Part shown: positions 24,609-35,710 of the stretch, piece after piece
How positions within the stretch are numbered: position 1 is the first letter of the stretch
How the letters are laid out: each line of letters opens with the position of its first letter
Assembly: GCA_033182465.1 (NCBI GenBank)
Contig: CP137321.1
Coordinates: 1,178,001-1,242,000 of the forward strand
Reading direction: 5' to 3'
DNA: 64,000 bases
Origin: Sanghuangporus weigelae
Lineage: Eukaryota; Basidiomycota; Agaricomycetes; Hymenochaetales; Hymenochaetaceae
Notes under the pieces: model-generated
What the model was told of the DNA's origin: nothing
Seen by the model: only the letters and a program-made list of their open reading frames with translations
Database searches by the model: none
Translations under genes and position numbers: made by a program

Positions 24609-25232
24609 TAAGGTAGAGGAAGTATAAAGTCGACTAGCTGTCACATGTGACTGATGTCCCTGAGAAAACCTGATCTAACCCAATTAGGAAGGACCCTAGC
24701 GGCAAAAATCTCGAGTTAAAATTTCCCGGATACTTGAAAACCACTGAGACTTCCGCTGTAGTCTGCTGCTGTGTCTGGAGGTCTCTGAAAAGACTTGTTT
24801 TCAGTCTGACTCTCTATTCCCATCACCCACGAAGCCAGCCAGAATTAGTTATTACTAATACGTGTTAGTCATAGATAATATTACTATATTTGGGCATATT
24901 GGTAATTCGGATCCTTCCGGGAAGCGGCAAAATTCTTGGGTCAAAATTTCAATTTTTTCTTAAACTTCACCAGGATGTTGGAAAATAAGTTCTGAGCCAT
25001 TTAGAATATAAAAACTTATTTCCTTAATTGGAGGACTAATTCTTAATATTTTTGTAAAATAAAACCATACATCTGTAGGTATTTACAATCTGCAGAGATG
25101 TACGGAGGCCAAATTTGTGTTTGTGTGTTGTGGGAGGCTGAATTAAAGTGTTGTGTTGTGATGCCAAATGAGGCAGGTCAGGGTCATGCGAGTCGTGTCA
25201 CGGCTAGTCGAGTTTATACTTCCTCTACCTTA
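24609..25232. mobile_element. Possible non-autonomous element bounded by inverted repeats (MITE-like)
   Basis: The left end 24609-24638 (TAAGGTAGAGGAAGTATAAA then TCGACTAGC after one base) recurs as reverse complement at 25203-25232, matching at 29 of 30 positions. Weaker similarity continues inward about 30 bp (GACT..ATG.CCCTGA). The interior is AT-rich and non-coding. Inside are two diverged direct copies of AGCGGCAAAA..TCT.G.GT.AAAATTTC at 24698-24725 and 24923-24950. No obvious target-site duplication flanks the ends and no transposase is present. This could be a miniature inverted-repeat element, a foldback element, or chance reuse of a repeat. It is plain non-coding DNA. Confidence 0.5.
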
Positions 25233-27491
25233 CAGGTATTCCTGTACGGAGCTTATCCTCCGAGCAGTACCGCTGTGTTCCCGTTGCGCCAATTATTTTC
25301 TCAAGTGCATCTCCCGATTTCATCATCAAACCTTATTTGGTACTGGGGAACAACTGCATCTCACTTCGATACTCATGTGTATTCCGAGGCGATGATGGCG
25401 CAGGCTGTGCTAAACATAAGCATTCGTCCACGCCAATTCTGCGTGGATGAGTAACTGTGCTTAAGCTCTATGAGGGCTACCGGAATTAACTTTTGCACAG
25501 CGGTTTCTAGCGTGTTCAACTTGGACGGTCATCAATCCAAATACCGCCACCGATGGACCTCTCTGATCTTTGCTATGCAACTCTTACTGTGATCTTGATC
25601 CATTGGAGACTACGATCTATTGTCGGGATGTAAGACTCTGCATTCGTATCCTGGTTTTCTTAGGGGGGCTTTGACCTTGTGTTCTCCGGCTCTTCTCGAC
25701 CCGAAACGAGTACATCTTTGGACTCTCTCTCATTGTATCCATTATTAGTATCGTGCCTAGTAAGACAGTTACTTCACTCTCCGTAATCATATTACTGACT
25801 TACACTAAAAGCACGCATTCGCATGTTTAAAGTCATTTATTTGGCTCGGATACCGGAAGGGATGGCATTTGAAGAATCTTGTAACTATCCCAACATGATG
25901 CCGAAGTCATGCTCGATAGAAATCATTTTATTTTATGATTTTATATCGTAACGATCAACGCAACTGCCTTGGGAGACTTGTGCTCTTTGTTGCCCAGACA
26001 CCCCTGCAGGTCCGCCACAATGGGCTTCAGTAGTACTTAGGACGATGGATTTCAAAATCAAACTGTGCGTAATAACTTTGAGTTTCTGGGCGGTGGTGTC
26101 CGGCCCTTCCAATTGTCCTTGATAGGCCTAGGGCAAGCATCAATGATCGAGGGGACTTTGGCCGCAAGGATCTACCCGAAAGCCTATATGAGGTTAATCA
26201 TTGGATCAGGAACGCTCTGTCCTTTGGTACTAGGATTCGATCGTATCAATTATCCACCTTTGCATCTGCGCAACGACAAAGTGGCGGATACCATACAACG
26301 CCTTTTGGTTCTTCTGTGTTGATCAGTCTCCTTCTTGCGCATCCATCTGCGCCCATGTAGCCTTCAGCTTCTTGATGTCGATCTATGCTGCAACCATCCA
26401 GATGCTTCTCCTGTTCCTCACATGCACATAAACTGGCCTCCATCTGATTTCAAAGACAAGAAAAATCGCTTCTATGCCTCTGATGATGATTGCATCGCGG
26501 AGGAGATAGATCGTGGCGTACTTATCCTCCTATCTAGCTTAGGCTCCTTCATCTTGATTCACACTCGTCTCTATGTAATCTCCGCGAACATGATTCGTCA
26601 CAAATATAGATGCCGACAACATGTGCTCGAAGCAGAAAGGGGACACTCACGCACCACAAGGCGATCATTGTTCTCGAGATACAGAAGCGCGGAATCTCAG
26701 TGGATCAGTCGACTCGGGATCTAAACCCCACACCGACGGACACAGTAGGCGTGCATTGACCTCCTCCGATGCTTCTCCCGTTAGCGAACAAGTTGCCGTT
26801 CCTCTTGCTTCGCTTTCTTCTCCAATGATGTAGAGTCGTCCACGAGCTACGGTGTGTGATTGCTCACAAAGGTTGTGCTGTTCCGATCACCTTCGAGTTG
26901 TTGGAATTGAGGGTGATTTGTCTCCTGCGTGCGAGAACGCCGAATAATTGGAACAGACTTCCTTGTGTCCTCTGCCGACCAGAAGCGTGTACACTCTTCT
27001 CGTCGTGTGTCGCAGAGAAGACTACCAGAACTTACCCGACGAATGACTCTTTTCAATCACGGTAACCTTGCGATTCAGGAGTTCTCGTTGACTTTTCTTT
27101 CCCTTGTCAAAAACTTTTCTGAACAATTGACGAGGACAGCACCTCTGCTTCCTCTGCTGAAATGGAGAACTGGTTTCTTCTCACCGGCGATCAAAATAGG
27201 ACTTTAATCAGACTAAGAATCCTCCGAATGCTCAATTGACCGGCGAGATATGTTACATAATCTTCTCACTTTTCGAATCCACCCTCTTTACCTGAAATAA
27301 GAATGACGCTCGTTCCCAAAGATTACTTTGAATGGCCTTCACAGAGACCTCGATGTATTTGGTCCCTATAATTACTTTATGGCTACATACGCAATATCGA
27401 ATCCAGTCTTATTCAAGCTGATTGGCCATAGGGTATAATCACAAACAAACGATATGATGGATGTTGTTGTCCATTGTTCATTCTTTCCCCT
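25233..27491. other. Gap with possible degraded membrane-protein gene
   Basis: No intact gene could be built. On the + strand some frames look like membrane helices: RNEYIFGLSLIVSIISIVP near 25705-25755, LIIGSGTLCPLVLGF near 26195, and LLSSLGSFILIHTRLYVISA near 26530. A Ser/Pro-rich tail (DASPVSEQVAVPLASLSSPM) ends at a stop at 26831-26833. Stops and frame changes separate them and there is no start. This may be a decayed multi-pass membrane gene, or chance. 26850-27490 shows nothing further. Confidence 0.25.
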
Positions 27492-27919
27492 TCAGTATCG
27501 GGAAGTACGGGTACGAGATCCAGAACTTCTAGAGCGAATTCCAAACATGTGTTTGATACGGGACTTGAGACTCGGATGGCCATGAGCCTCATTGCCACGA
27601 CCCTGGTGTAAAAAATGTCTTTAATTACAAATATCTTCTTAATGTTAAATACGTACCATCGTGCGAAGTTCGTGCTTAGCGTGCTGGCGACCCTCACTGG
27701 TCGTATTCGGGTTGTGAAGGGCGGCTCTGAGTGACGGCGTTCAAAATATGAAAATCTTGGAGAGTCAATAAAGGCTTACTTGTACCCTCCGGCACGACGA
27801 TCTGGGTCAGTACGGTGGAAAAGACCGCGACGCGTTCCAGTTCGCGAGCCTCCAGAGAAGAAGCCACCTCGGCGAGTTCTAGTACCAGTGGTGTGATGCT
27901 TACGAGAAGAGCCGAACAT
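27492..27919 (-). CDS. Small basic protein of unknown function (three exons)
   Basis: Too finely split to appear as one open frame. The ATG at 27919 starts MFGSSRKHHTTGTRTRRGGF. Exon 1 ends GGYK at a GTAAGC donor. Exon 2 reads AALHNPNTTSEGRQHAKHEL followed by RTM, then a GTACGT donor. Exon 3 begins GRGNEAHGHPSLKSRIKHMF and ends with a basic Ser/Arg tail at TGA 27492-27494. About 106 residues, strongly basic, with the AALxNPNTTxxGRxHAKxEL and MGRGxEAH blocks that I associate with small conserved proteins of basidiomycetes; no function is known to me. All three joins are in phase with canonical GT-AG sites, so the model is solid although the role is not. Divergent from TAD1 across 348 bp. Confidence 0.78.
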
Positions 27920-28267
27920 TGTTTATAGAAATTGGAAGTTAGTCTGAAAGTTTTCGGGATGTTTTAGTAGCGAATGGTGATGCTTTAGATGAGATGGGCT
28001 TTGTACAGAATTTCAATTTGAGTCTGCTTTTATGCCTGAGAGATGGAAGATGGAGCGCGTAAATTAGCCGTACGTCATCGTTGCGTAGATCCAAACTCTT
28101 GGCAACCACATCTAGTCAGGGGGATGTGACGATGGCTATACAATGCATATCAATTTGGAGAATTTCATGATGATGATGAGATGGGCGTAGAGCGAAAGCA
28201 CCACCTAGTCGCCTAATATGGAACCAGGTGGAGGACTACAACACCGCCACAGCCCACGGAATAATTA

Positions 28268-30075
28268 ATGCTCTCCACTGACGATGTCGACGCGCTCGTC
28301 ACGCGTGTTCATGACCAGTTCAGAGCGTGCAACTTCAGGCCCTCGACTGATTACCAGTATACCGTTCTAGCTGCATTCGTCCTTCAAAGTTTTTCGGGAA
28401 AGTATGTTGATTACAATGAGCTCAAGGTAGTCTCGTTAGCGACGGGCGCCAAATGTCTCCCGATAGCACGCTACCCACCTCGAGGTGACGTGCTGCATGA
28501 CAGCCACGCAGAAGTGCTTGCGCGTCGGGCTTTTGTCAGGTGGCTCTATGAAGAAATTCAACGCACTATGCACGCGTCAAATGGTTCGCAGTGGATTGAA
28601 CGATGTGCGGAGGGGAAGTGGAGGCTCAAAAAAGACGTCAAACTGCACATGTACATTTCGACGGTTCCGTGTAAGTCATTTCCTTTCCTTTCCTTTCCTT
28701 TCCTTTCCTTTCCTTTCCTTTCCTTTCCTTTCCTTTCCTTTCCTTTCCTTTCCTTTCCTTTCCTTTCCTTTCCTTTCCTTCCCTTCCCTTCCTTCTTGTC
28801 CTTACACTTATGCCTACTTTATATGCGTGTATCCGCCCTTCTATTCGTCCAATGATGACTTGACTGCCGACTTATATCTTCTATTCGCTTGGAATTTTAC
28901 AGGTGGAGACGCGTCAATGCGCTTTCTCGCGTCCTCTCAGGATCCAGCAGTGGCAGCTCTGAAAGACTCAGCTCCGCCCGTGGCGCCTCCGTCCGGCGCC
29001 ACTTCTCGCGGCCGGAACAACTACTCACTGTACGGAGTACTTCGCACGAAACCGGGACGTGCAGACTCGCCTCCGACGCTTTGCATGTCATGCAGCGACA
29101 AAATCGCGTAATATGACATATCCTTCAATTTGAAGTGTTCAAAACATGTCTGAAGCCGGTGTTATCCCTTCCAGAGCTTTCAATGTCCTGGGCATTCAGG
29201 GTTCCTTGGCTGGGAACATCTTCCAGCCTATTTACCTTGACAGTGTCATTATAGGCGATGTGGCAGAGGATTTGCGAGATCCTGTCAGAGAAGACTGTGA
29301 GCGGGCATTCTATGGAAGACTTGACGCTCTCGCGGGTCAGTCCGATTTGCATACTTCATGGCCAAATTCTCCTAAGATTTAGATTTTTCTGAATGTGTTA
29401 GGCCTTCCTGATACGTATCGGCTAGCCAAACCTACGCTGCACTTCACCAACATTAACTTTATCTACTCGCGATCAGCTTTACAAGCCCTTAGGCCCGACA
29501 ATCCGCCACCTCCATCCAGTAATGAATGTGCGTGCATGGCTAGTTATTTTCTGTTCTCCTTTCGGGCGGACTCTGAAACATGCATATGTAGCGTTGTGCT
29601 GGACTGCCGATTCTCCAAACGACAATGGCCAGGAGGTGATCATCAACGGCATACGGCGTGGTGTTGGAGCGAAACAGCGTGGACTCGAGAAATATCGGTC
29701 TGTCAGGTTCTCATAACCTCTTTATGCTGTTGCTGGAAGGTCTGTTATAGGCCACGACTATGCAAACTGCAATTATTTCGGCTATACGAAGAGTCGTCAC
29801 GGATTCTCGATCTTCCGACCTTCCCGTAAGCAGCAAGTTTTCTGTGTAAAGCTCAATATATGTTGATAGGTGCTGTTGTAAGACCCGGAACAACATATCA
29901 TGATGCAAAGCAGTCCAACTCACATTTCCAAATTGCACGGTCTGCACTCAAAGGCCCTGCTGGTCCGTTTGCAGGCTGGCTCGTCAGCGGGAAGAAATGG
30001 GAATCATTCGACGTTGAAGGTAGTACACTTGAGGAGGACAATACTATTAATCCAACTCCGCTAGCGAAGGACTAG
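28268..30075 (+). CDS. TAD1: tRNA-specific adenosine deaminase 1 (ADAT1/Tad1)
   Basis: Deaminates A37 to inosine in tRNA-Ala (family knowledge). The ATG at 28268 begins MLSTDDVDALVTRVHDQF. The catalytic zinc site is complete: HDSHAEVLARRAFVRWLYEE carries the HAE motif, the TVPCGDASM block carries the first Cys and is split by intron 28671-28902, and MSCSDKIA supplies the second Cys. Further exons give FNVLGIQGSLAGNIFQPIYL, GLPDTYRLAKPTLHFTNINF, NGIRRGVGAKQRGLEKYR and near the end GPFAGWLVSGKKWESFD. An aromatic residue usually Trp after DKIA is Phe here. The 232-nt intron containing a pentanucleotide repeat is about four times the usual length in this window. The gene appears intact. Confidence 0.93.
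28679..28793 (+). repeat. (TTTCC)n pentanucleotide microsatellite within TAD1 intron
   Basis: About 20 perfect TTTCC units from 28679 to 28780, then imperfect units to about 28793. It lies just 8 nt after the 5' splice site of intron 28671-28902. Confidence 0.97.
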
Positions 30076-30372
30076 AGAATTGTCGAAGATGGCATTCATG
30101 ATGAGGATTTGAAAGGCTGGTTAGAATGTAATGAATTTGCCATAGCACCTGGAACGCTACTCCTGGCGTACAGGAACAAAATAAAGTAAGACCATAAGTT
30201 CAATAGGGAATATGAAACTAGCTACTAGACGTGTATCTAATCGGTTCTATCGAAAGCACGAGGGGAAATGGAATGTACATGGGCGTTCTCAATATCGTAA
30301 CGGATCATAAACGGTATCCAAGAATCTGGAGATGAAACCGATGAATGGGAGAATGAATCTATGACTCTGATT

Positions 30373-32286
30373 CTACCGGTCCTTCTTATTCTCAGGCTCA
30401 GACGATAGAGAGGATGTGGAAGTATCCCCACTCAATGGAGTAGCAATGAGGTCCTGAGCAGGTAGTTCCTGAGCGACAAACACAGGTGACTCCGTTGAAA
30501 CAGATAGGTTGGACTCGCTGACGCTGCGCGAATGCGCAAAGTCACCGGCCTGTGATTCGGCTGGTGTTACTCTACCCGATCGCGACGCGGTTGCTTCAGC
30601 AAGCTCTTTACGCAGAGCTTCAAGCTCTCGCTCAAACCTGATGCCATATGGAAAAGATCAGAGTTGCGCTGAGAAAGAATATGCAGGACACGCACTTGCG
30701 TCCGAAGACTTCAATGTAGAAACCTGCCCCGTTCCATACGCTGACGGAGAAGATTAAGAGTAAAAACGTCGAACTCGCAAAAGAGCTCTGATATAATAGG
30801 AGGACAGGAAGCTCTACCGCCAGTGTGTAGACTACGGAATGATTAGATTGATTGTAGCGAGGTAATGCGGATAACGTTACCGAGTTGGCCAGTCATGAAT
30901 GAGAGTTCCCTGTACTGCGGTGGGATATGAGAAAGCATACGTCCAATAATACCTCTTTTGTCATTTAACATGTATGAAAAGGACGTTGTCCGTTCCCCTG
31001 AGTCGATTTTCTTGCGACGGTCGACCAAAACGAACTAATATGATGGTCAGCACATCAAAATTTCAAGACTTCAGCATAATCTAACCACACACCTTCCAGT
31101 ACAAGAGTTGCCAGATGATATCTATATAACGGTATCGTCATTACATGTTAAGCGAAACGAGGTTCAAACGACCTACAGATCAAGGCACTCAAACCAAATG
31201 CCTTGACTGGCTCAAAATGAGGGACCTTGGCAACTGCAGGGAATCGCGTTTCCACATCCGGATAGTAATGTCTATAAAGCGCTGTAAACATCCAGTTCCG
31301 ATCCTACACATAGATTTACGCACCGGATAACGGTAAATACCAAAGGACCGTACATGTGTATGAACAATGATGTAACCTTGTCGAGGTCGTGGAAGACAAG
31401 ACTGTTCCTCCATGTAATGACGGCGCTAGCCAGTGAACCATGGGACATGCAGTAACATGCGATCCAAAGAGTAGCACTTGAGGGCGCAAGCCAGATATAG
31501 ATGAAATTGAGAAGCGTGCAATAATAGCACAAGTCAAACAAAAAATAATGCCATGCACGTTTCTTGTAATATATGGCGCGCATGGGAAGGAGTAACAAGG
31601 CCTGTATCGTATAAGAGACGTGCAGCCATCTAGAAAATGTGTGGACTTAAGCATGGTTATCAACGAGGAAAATGCGTGCACGCACTGAGGAGCCATGCCA
31701 AATAGGAGTGCAGTCATGAGGAGAGACTGAACGCCAAAGCAGAACGAAATCTTTTCTCGCGTTCGAATAACTTTCGCTGACTGCCATGCATTTGACAAAG
31801 ATGCTATTTGGCTGGAAACCTGGACAGAATATTGAATGTTTCAGCAAACATCTGAAATTACACTTTTCAAAACTTGCCTTCAGCTTGAACCTCTGCACTT
31901 CTCTATCTAGGTCCTTCCCGACAAACAAGTCCCCCGATGGCGCCTTGAATTTGAATGTCTCTTCTGCACGAATCTTGAGCCTATCGGAGTGTTTCTTCAA
32001 TCGTCGTTCCAGTAAGTCCATACGCGAATCAAAGAACGTCTCAATAGTGTCTGTTGTTTTCATTCGAACAACAGTTGAGCATCGAAAGCTTCACAGAATA
32101 TACGAGTAATCTGTGCGCACCAAGAAGAGTGAACGCTCCCGTCCACTCAGAGACATCATCTCGGATGAAACGTTCAAAGGGAACAGAGAAGAAGCCCATG
32201 CTGATACCGGAACCCTGCCCTGGTGTATCTGGCCTGTGAGGGGGGCTCGGAGGACGCGATTGGTCGTTTGAATTGACGTTCACCAT
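30373..32286 (-). CDS. GPC1: Glycerophosphocholine acyltransferase 1 (DUF2838 membrane protein)
   Basis: Multi-pass ER enzyme that acylates glycerophosphocholine to lysophosphatidylcholine; yeast Gpc1/Ygr149w is the reference. The ATG at 32286 gives a Pro/Ser N-terminus (MVNVNSNDQSRPPSPPHRPD). The diagnostic core reads MRAIYYKKRAWHYFLFDLCY, LLNFIYIWLAPSSATLW, MSHGSLASAVITWRNSLVFH and DLDKVTSLFIHMYGPLVFTV, then HYYPDVETRFP. Later exons hold SFSYMLNDKRGIIGRM and PPQYRELSFMTGQL. The C-terminus is a short charged region with coiled-coil character (FERELEALRKELAEATASRS) and ends SEPENKKDR at TAG 30373-30375. Many short introns. Tandem with, and downstream of, the ATP synthase d gene. Confidence 0.88.
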
Positions 32287-32713
32287 CTTTAAGAGCGTCT
32301 AGACAAAGAGAAAGATTGGTGATTTGGCAGGGATGTGGCCCATACGAGACAGAGGATGGTGGCAAAGAGGAAAGAATGCTGTTACCGGTGTGGCTTGCGC
32401 GCGTGGACACGGACACGGGAAACCGAAAATGGGACTCATGCGTAGAAACGGAGCTACGTCAGACGCATTTTTGTATCCCCGTTCAGAACAATATTAATCT
32501 CGGCAATTGATAAGTATCTTAGACTGGAACTATATCACGCAAAACACTAGGCACCATCCTCAATCTCTTTGAACTTTGGTACACTCAAGTTCACTGGCGT
32601 CCATAGCTTCTTAGTTCTTGCGACATCTTAACGAATGTGTTTAACAAATATGTTGCTGCTTGCGGGCACAGGCAATACCATCTCATTAATTTCTAACAAG
32701 GACAGTACACCAT
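32287..32713. other. Intergenic region with a possible alternative last exon of ATP7
   Basis: 427 bp between ATP7 and GPC1, both on the minus strand. A 47-nt open segment (32547-32593) could be joined in phase to the penultimate ATP7 exon and would add NLSVPKFKEIEDGA. Evidence for use is weak. The rest would be ATP7 3' UTR and GPC1 promoter. Confidence 0.3.
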
Positions 32714-33503
32714 CTACATTAAGGACAAGTCGCCAAACTTTTCTTTATAGCCTAAACAACCGACTCTCAGTACGGTTGACTGAATACAAAGAAACAAGGA
32801 ATGCGTACCAGGCACGGTCCACTTGCCCTTCTTTAGCATAGTCTCGACAGTCTTGACGATTTCGGGGTGAGCATTGCCAACGTCTTCGACCTATCATTCA
32901 GAGTTAGCATGGCAAAGCAAATAAAACGGGTAGGTTATTACAGTTAGGTCCTCAAATGGCCGGACTTTCTCGATATTCTCGAGAGTAGCTTGCAGGTCCT
33001 TAAGCTCCTCATCGATTTTCGCTTCAGTGGCCTTTGCGTTCTCCACCTTCAATGAGTGTAAGCCATCTTGTCCACATGGAAGTCGCCCAGCAAACTTACA
33101 GCCTTCGCCTCAAACGCCTCGATCGCCTTCACTTGCGCACCGACGTCGTAGGTCACCGGCTTGAAGTCCTTGAAGACCTTCTCAGCCTCATCAACGACAG
33201 CCTTGTTCTTCAATACAGAACGGTAGTACGCAAAGTCAACCTCGGTCGGTTGCAACTGTAATGTGCTCTGGATGCGCTTCGCGTCGTTGTATCGCTTTCG
33301 GAAGGCATTGAGCGACGCAATCGTCTCTGCAAGCAGGATAAGAGCTCTAATTAAAAGAGTGTGATTTGCGATTACCCTTTCCGAGTCCTAATTTTGAATA
33401 GATTTTGGCAAAGTCCTGTGGAGAGAATGTAGAAATTAACGAGCCGCTTGTGTGCCAGTATGGGTAGACGTACGAGAGCGACAGCCGCTCCTTTAGACGC
33501 CAT
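32714..33503 (-). CDS. ATP7: Mitochondrial F1Fo-ATP synthase subunit d
   Basis: Peripheral-stalk subunit of mitochondrial ATP synthase. The ATG at 33503 begins [10 protein letters not shown], joined to [40 protein letters not shown] and [20 protein letters not shown]. Then [20 protein letters not shown], and after further introns [40 protein letters not shown] and [20 protein letters not shown] with LM at the end. The last exon is 36 nt (32714-32749). The order of blocks and size (about 170 residues) match the fungal family. All joins are canonical GT-AG and in phase. Nothing is missing. Confidence 0.93.
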
Positions 33504-33890
33504 GGCGCTCTGGAAATATGAATTCATTGAATATCGATATTTTACAAGATCATAAACTATACAACTCACATCAAAGCGTTGGATACACGGAAAGGTTTGG
33601 GCGGAGAATGCAAGGGAACGACGCGTTACCTACGACGGACGTGCAGGCAGGAGAGGAATACCGTGAGAACCAGGTCGGCCGTTTCCGGTCTCGTTTCAAT
33701 CTCGAAACCGAAACGAAAAAAAAACTCATCATATGAGTAAAATTACAACGAGAATCAATTATGACACCATAAATTATGACAGTCGTTGATGCAAAATATG
33801 TTCCGATTACCAGCAGTAAAATACTAGTATGTACTCCAGGAAATTTTCGCCCTCCTCATTTGTAAAGAAAGCCGACCCAATACCTTTGGT

Positions 33891-34937
33891 TCAGCAGGGT
33901 TCAGACCAGCAACCGGCACCACCAGCCATTCTGCTCTTCCAATCCCGCTGCGCAGTATCAAATGAATAGGGGAGAACATAGTTCTCATTATTAGAAGGAA
34001 GAAGTTTGAAGACACTGTTCCGCGTTTCGAGAGTTTTCAGTCGTTCGATCATATCCGTGTGGTCTGGGTACGGCATGCCCAAGGTGCTCATTTCAGGGGG
34101 ATAAGGCTGGAGTCTCAGCTCCATGAGAGAAGGTGGAAGTCGAGGCGCCGGCGCGAAGTGCATTGATCCATCTGTATGGCGTTCCAGAGGCATGGCTAGG
34201 GTTTCTGGATCGTACCTAGACATGCCGAATGTGACTTCCAAGGCTTGAGTTAAGATCACCCCAGAAAGGATGCAGGACAAAGGTTCCGTAATGCGTAGAT
34301 GAGTTAGATTGGGGCATCCATCTGCTAGCGGGGAGAAAGATGCCCATGGATTCGGCATATCTCCAGCTGCTAGATGAAGGCGCTTAAGCTTCGGTAGGTA
34401 TAAATTCCTGGGCAGAGGTGGGTAGTCTCCCCTGATAGTCAGCTCTTCCAAATCCGGTAAAGGAAAGTTGAGTAAATCCTTCAAGGTCTTGATGCTATGC
34501 TCATAGTGGAGGAGGGTTAACGATTGGAGCCGATTGGATACCAGAGCCAGGATGTGGCGTAGGGCTGTACGGAACGTCGTGAGTTCCTTATCACGGTTCA
34601 TCAGCCATTCGCGTATTCTCTGCCTACGTAGCATTCGTTCTGCGTGCGTTTGCGGCCAGTACACGATAAAATCAGGTAGGACAACGTGGAACTCGTCGCG
34701 ATTGCGATCTGATATGAGCACATGGCGGACATGGGCCGAGAGATAGGGATGCCTGAGAAGCGTGTCTTGAAAGGTGATTACCCGACGACGTGTGGGTAGG
34801 TAAACCGTGTTGTACAGAGAAGGTATTGCTAGCTCGCAAAAGTACTTGTTGACCAAGACAAGACTCTTCCTCGCTTCTTGAGGTAAATGTTCACAGATTA
34901 GGAAGTGGATCTCTGGCGGAAGATCATCAAAGAGCAT
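33891..34937 (-). CDS. F-box-like protein, paralogue of the gene at 38099
   Basis: The first ATG of the open frame is 34937 (MLFDDLPPEIHFLICEHLPQ), a typical F-box N-terminus, continuing EARKSLVLVNKYFCELAIPS. The remainder has leucine-rich-repeat-like periodicity, including FPLPDLEELTIRGDYPPLP, LPKLKRLHLAAGDMPNPWAS and CPNLTHLRITEPL. F-box proteins couple substrates to SCF ubiquitin ligase through Skp1 (established for the family). It shares RxQRxxxWLxxRxxxLxxFRxAxxHIL and RLHLAxGxxPxP blocks with the gene at 38099-39263. No intron is needed between 33891 and 34937. The frame stays open upstream to about 35032, so an N-terminal extension joined to the 35124-35598 exons is possible. Confidence 0.7.
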   Translation of the reverse strand: MLFDDLPPEIHFLICEHLPQEARKSLVLVNKYFCELAIPSLYNTVYLPTRRRVITFQDTLLRHPYLSAHVRHVLISDRNRDEFHVVLPDFIVYWPQTHAERMLRRQRIREWLMNRDKELTTFRTALRHILALVSNRLQSLTLLHYEHSIKTLKDLLNFPLPDLEELTIRGDYPPLPRNLYLPKLKRLHLAAGDMPNPWASFSPLADGCPNLTHLRITEPLSCILSGVILTQALEVTFGMSRYDPETLAMPLERHTDGSMHFAPAPRLPPSLMELRLQPYPPEMSTLGMPYPDHTDMIERLKTLETRNSVFKLLPSNNENYVLPYSFDTAQRDWKSRMAGGAGCWSEPC

Positions 34938-35123
34938 TGGAAGAGTACCCTTGCCTAGAAAGTAACGGTATTGCACCGTAGGTGATTGTGGCGCCGACGC
35001 GTTCGCAGGAAACGGGGTTGCCTCTGCAGCTGCGACAATTTGTATGCAAAAATACTTTGCGGATACCTTACGGAAACTCCATGGAGGGAAGCATAGTTTG
35101 CTGAAAATTTTAGGATGAAACGC

Positions 35124-35598
35124 TTACTTACTTTTACGAGCGGAAATAGTTGCATAGTGGCGAAAGATTACCGAAAGAGTAAATACTGAGATGTACTCGG
35201 AGATTTGAGCGGAGGAATAAAGTAGCCATATTCGGTAACCAATATCTGAAAACATAATGGCTTGGTGACCTTGGTCCACGTATTGCCACTTGATTAAATA
35301 AGACTACCAAGAAGATAGAGAGAGAACATACCAAGAGTGGACTCACTGCCACCGTCCGAGGGATAACGAGGAGGAACTGCGGAGTTTCGAGCGTAGATGC
35401 TATGAAACCTGCCGCAAGTCGGTCCAATGATTTCTGTGGAATTGATAAGGTCCATAAACAACTACACTGGACGAAACTGCGAGGGTGACGGTCAGGAAAG
35501 AGGAAATCGTATGCACTGTGAAGCAGAAAATGTGAGGAGGCCGATTCCTGATTAGGTAAGTGCGGTCGATATGGACGATCGGCGCTGCTGCATTTCAT
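35124..35598 (-). CDS. Hypothetical exon chain, possible separate gene or 5' part of the F-box gene
   Basis: Not recognised. The ATG at 35598 starts MKCSSADRPYRPHLPNQ. The frame is open to SLDRLAAGFIASTLETPQFL then LVIPRTVAVSPLL, where a GTATGT donor joins a 43-nt intron to WQYVDQGHQAIMFSDIGYRI, WLLYSSAQISEYISVFTLSV and IFRHYATISARKSK with stop TAA 35124-35126. The same place carries a strong GTAAGTAAGC donor, two bases before the stop, and a TCGCAG acceptor near 35031 would continue in phase through VQYRYFLGKGTLP into the F-box frame. So this is either a protein of about 140 residues or an N-terminal extension of the F-box protein. Only 112 bp separate it from the divergent hexokinase. Confidence 0.4.
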
Positions 35599-35710
35599 AT
35601 CGGACTTGAGTAAACGGAACGGTGCGTGCGTCACAGGTCAACCATCTCCCCCGACTTCGCCCTCTTCCTCTCTTTACCTTGCTTTCCATCTCTCAGCTTA
35701 CTCCTTTGCA

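Noticed and set aside
27230-27300. TTCGAATCC resembling a tRNA T-loop near 27275
   Set aside because: No acceptor, D or anticodon stem can be formed around it.
28485-28800. Repeats of FLSFP in open frames
   Set aside because: Only a translation of the TTTCC microsatellite inside an intron.
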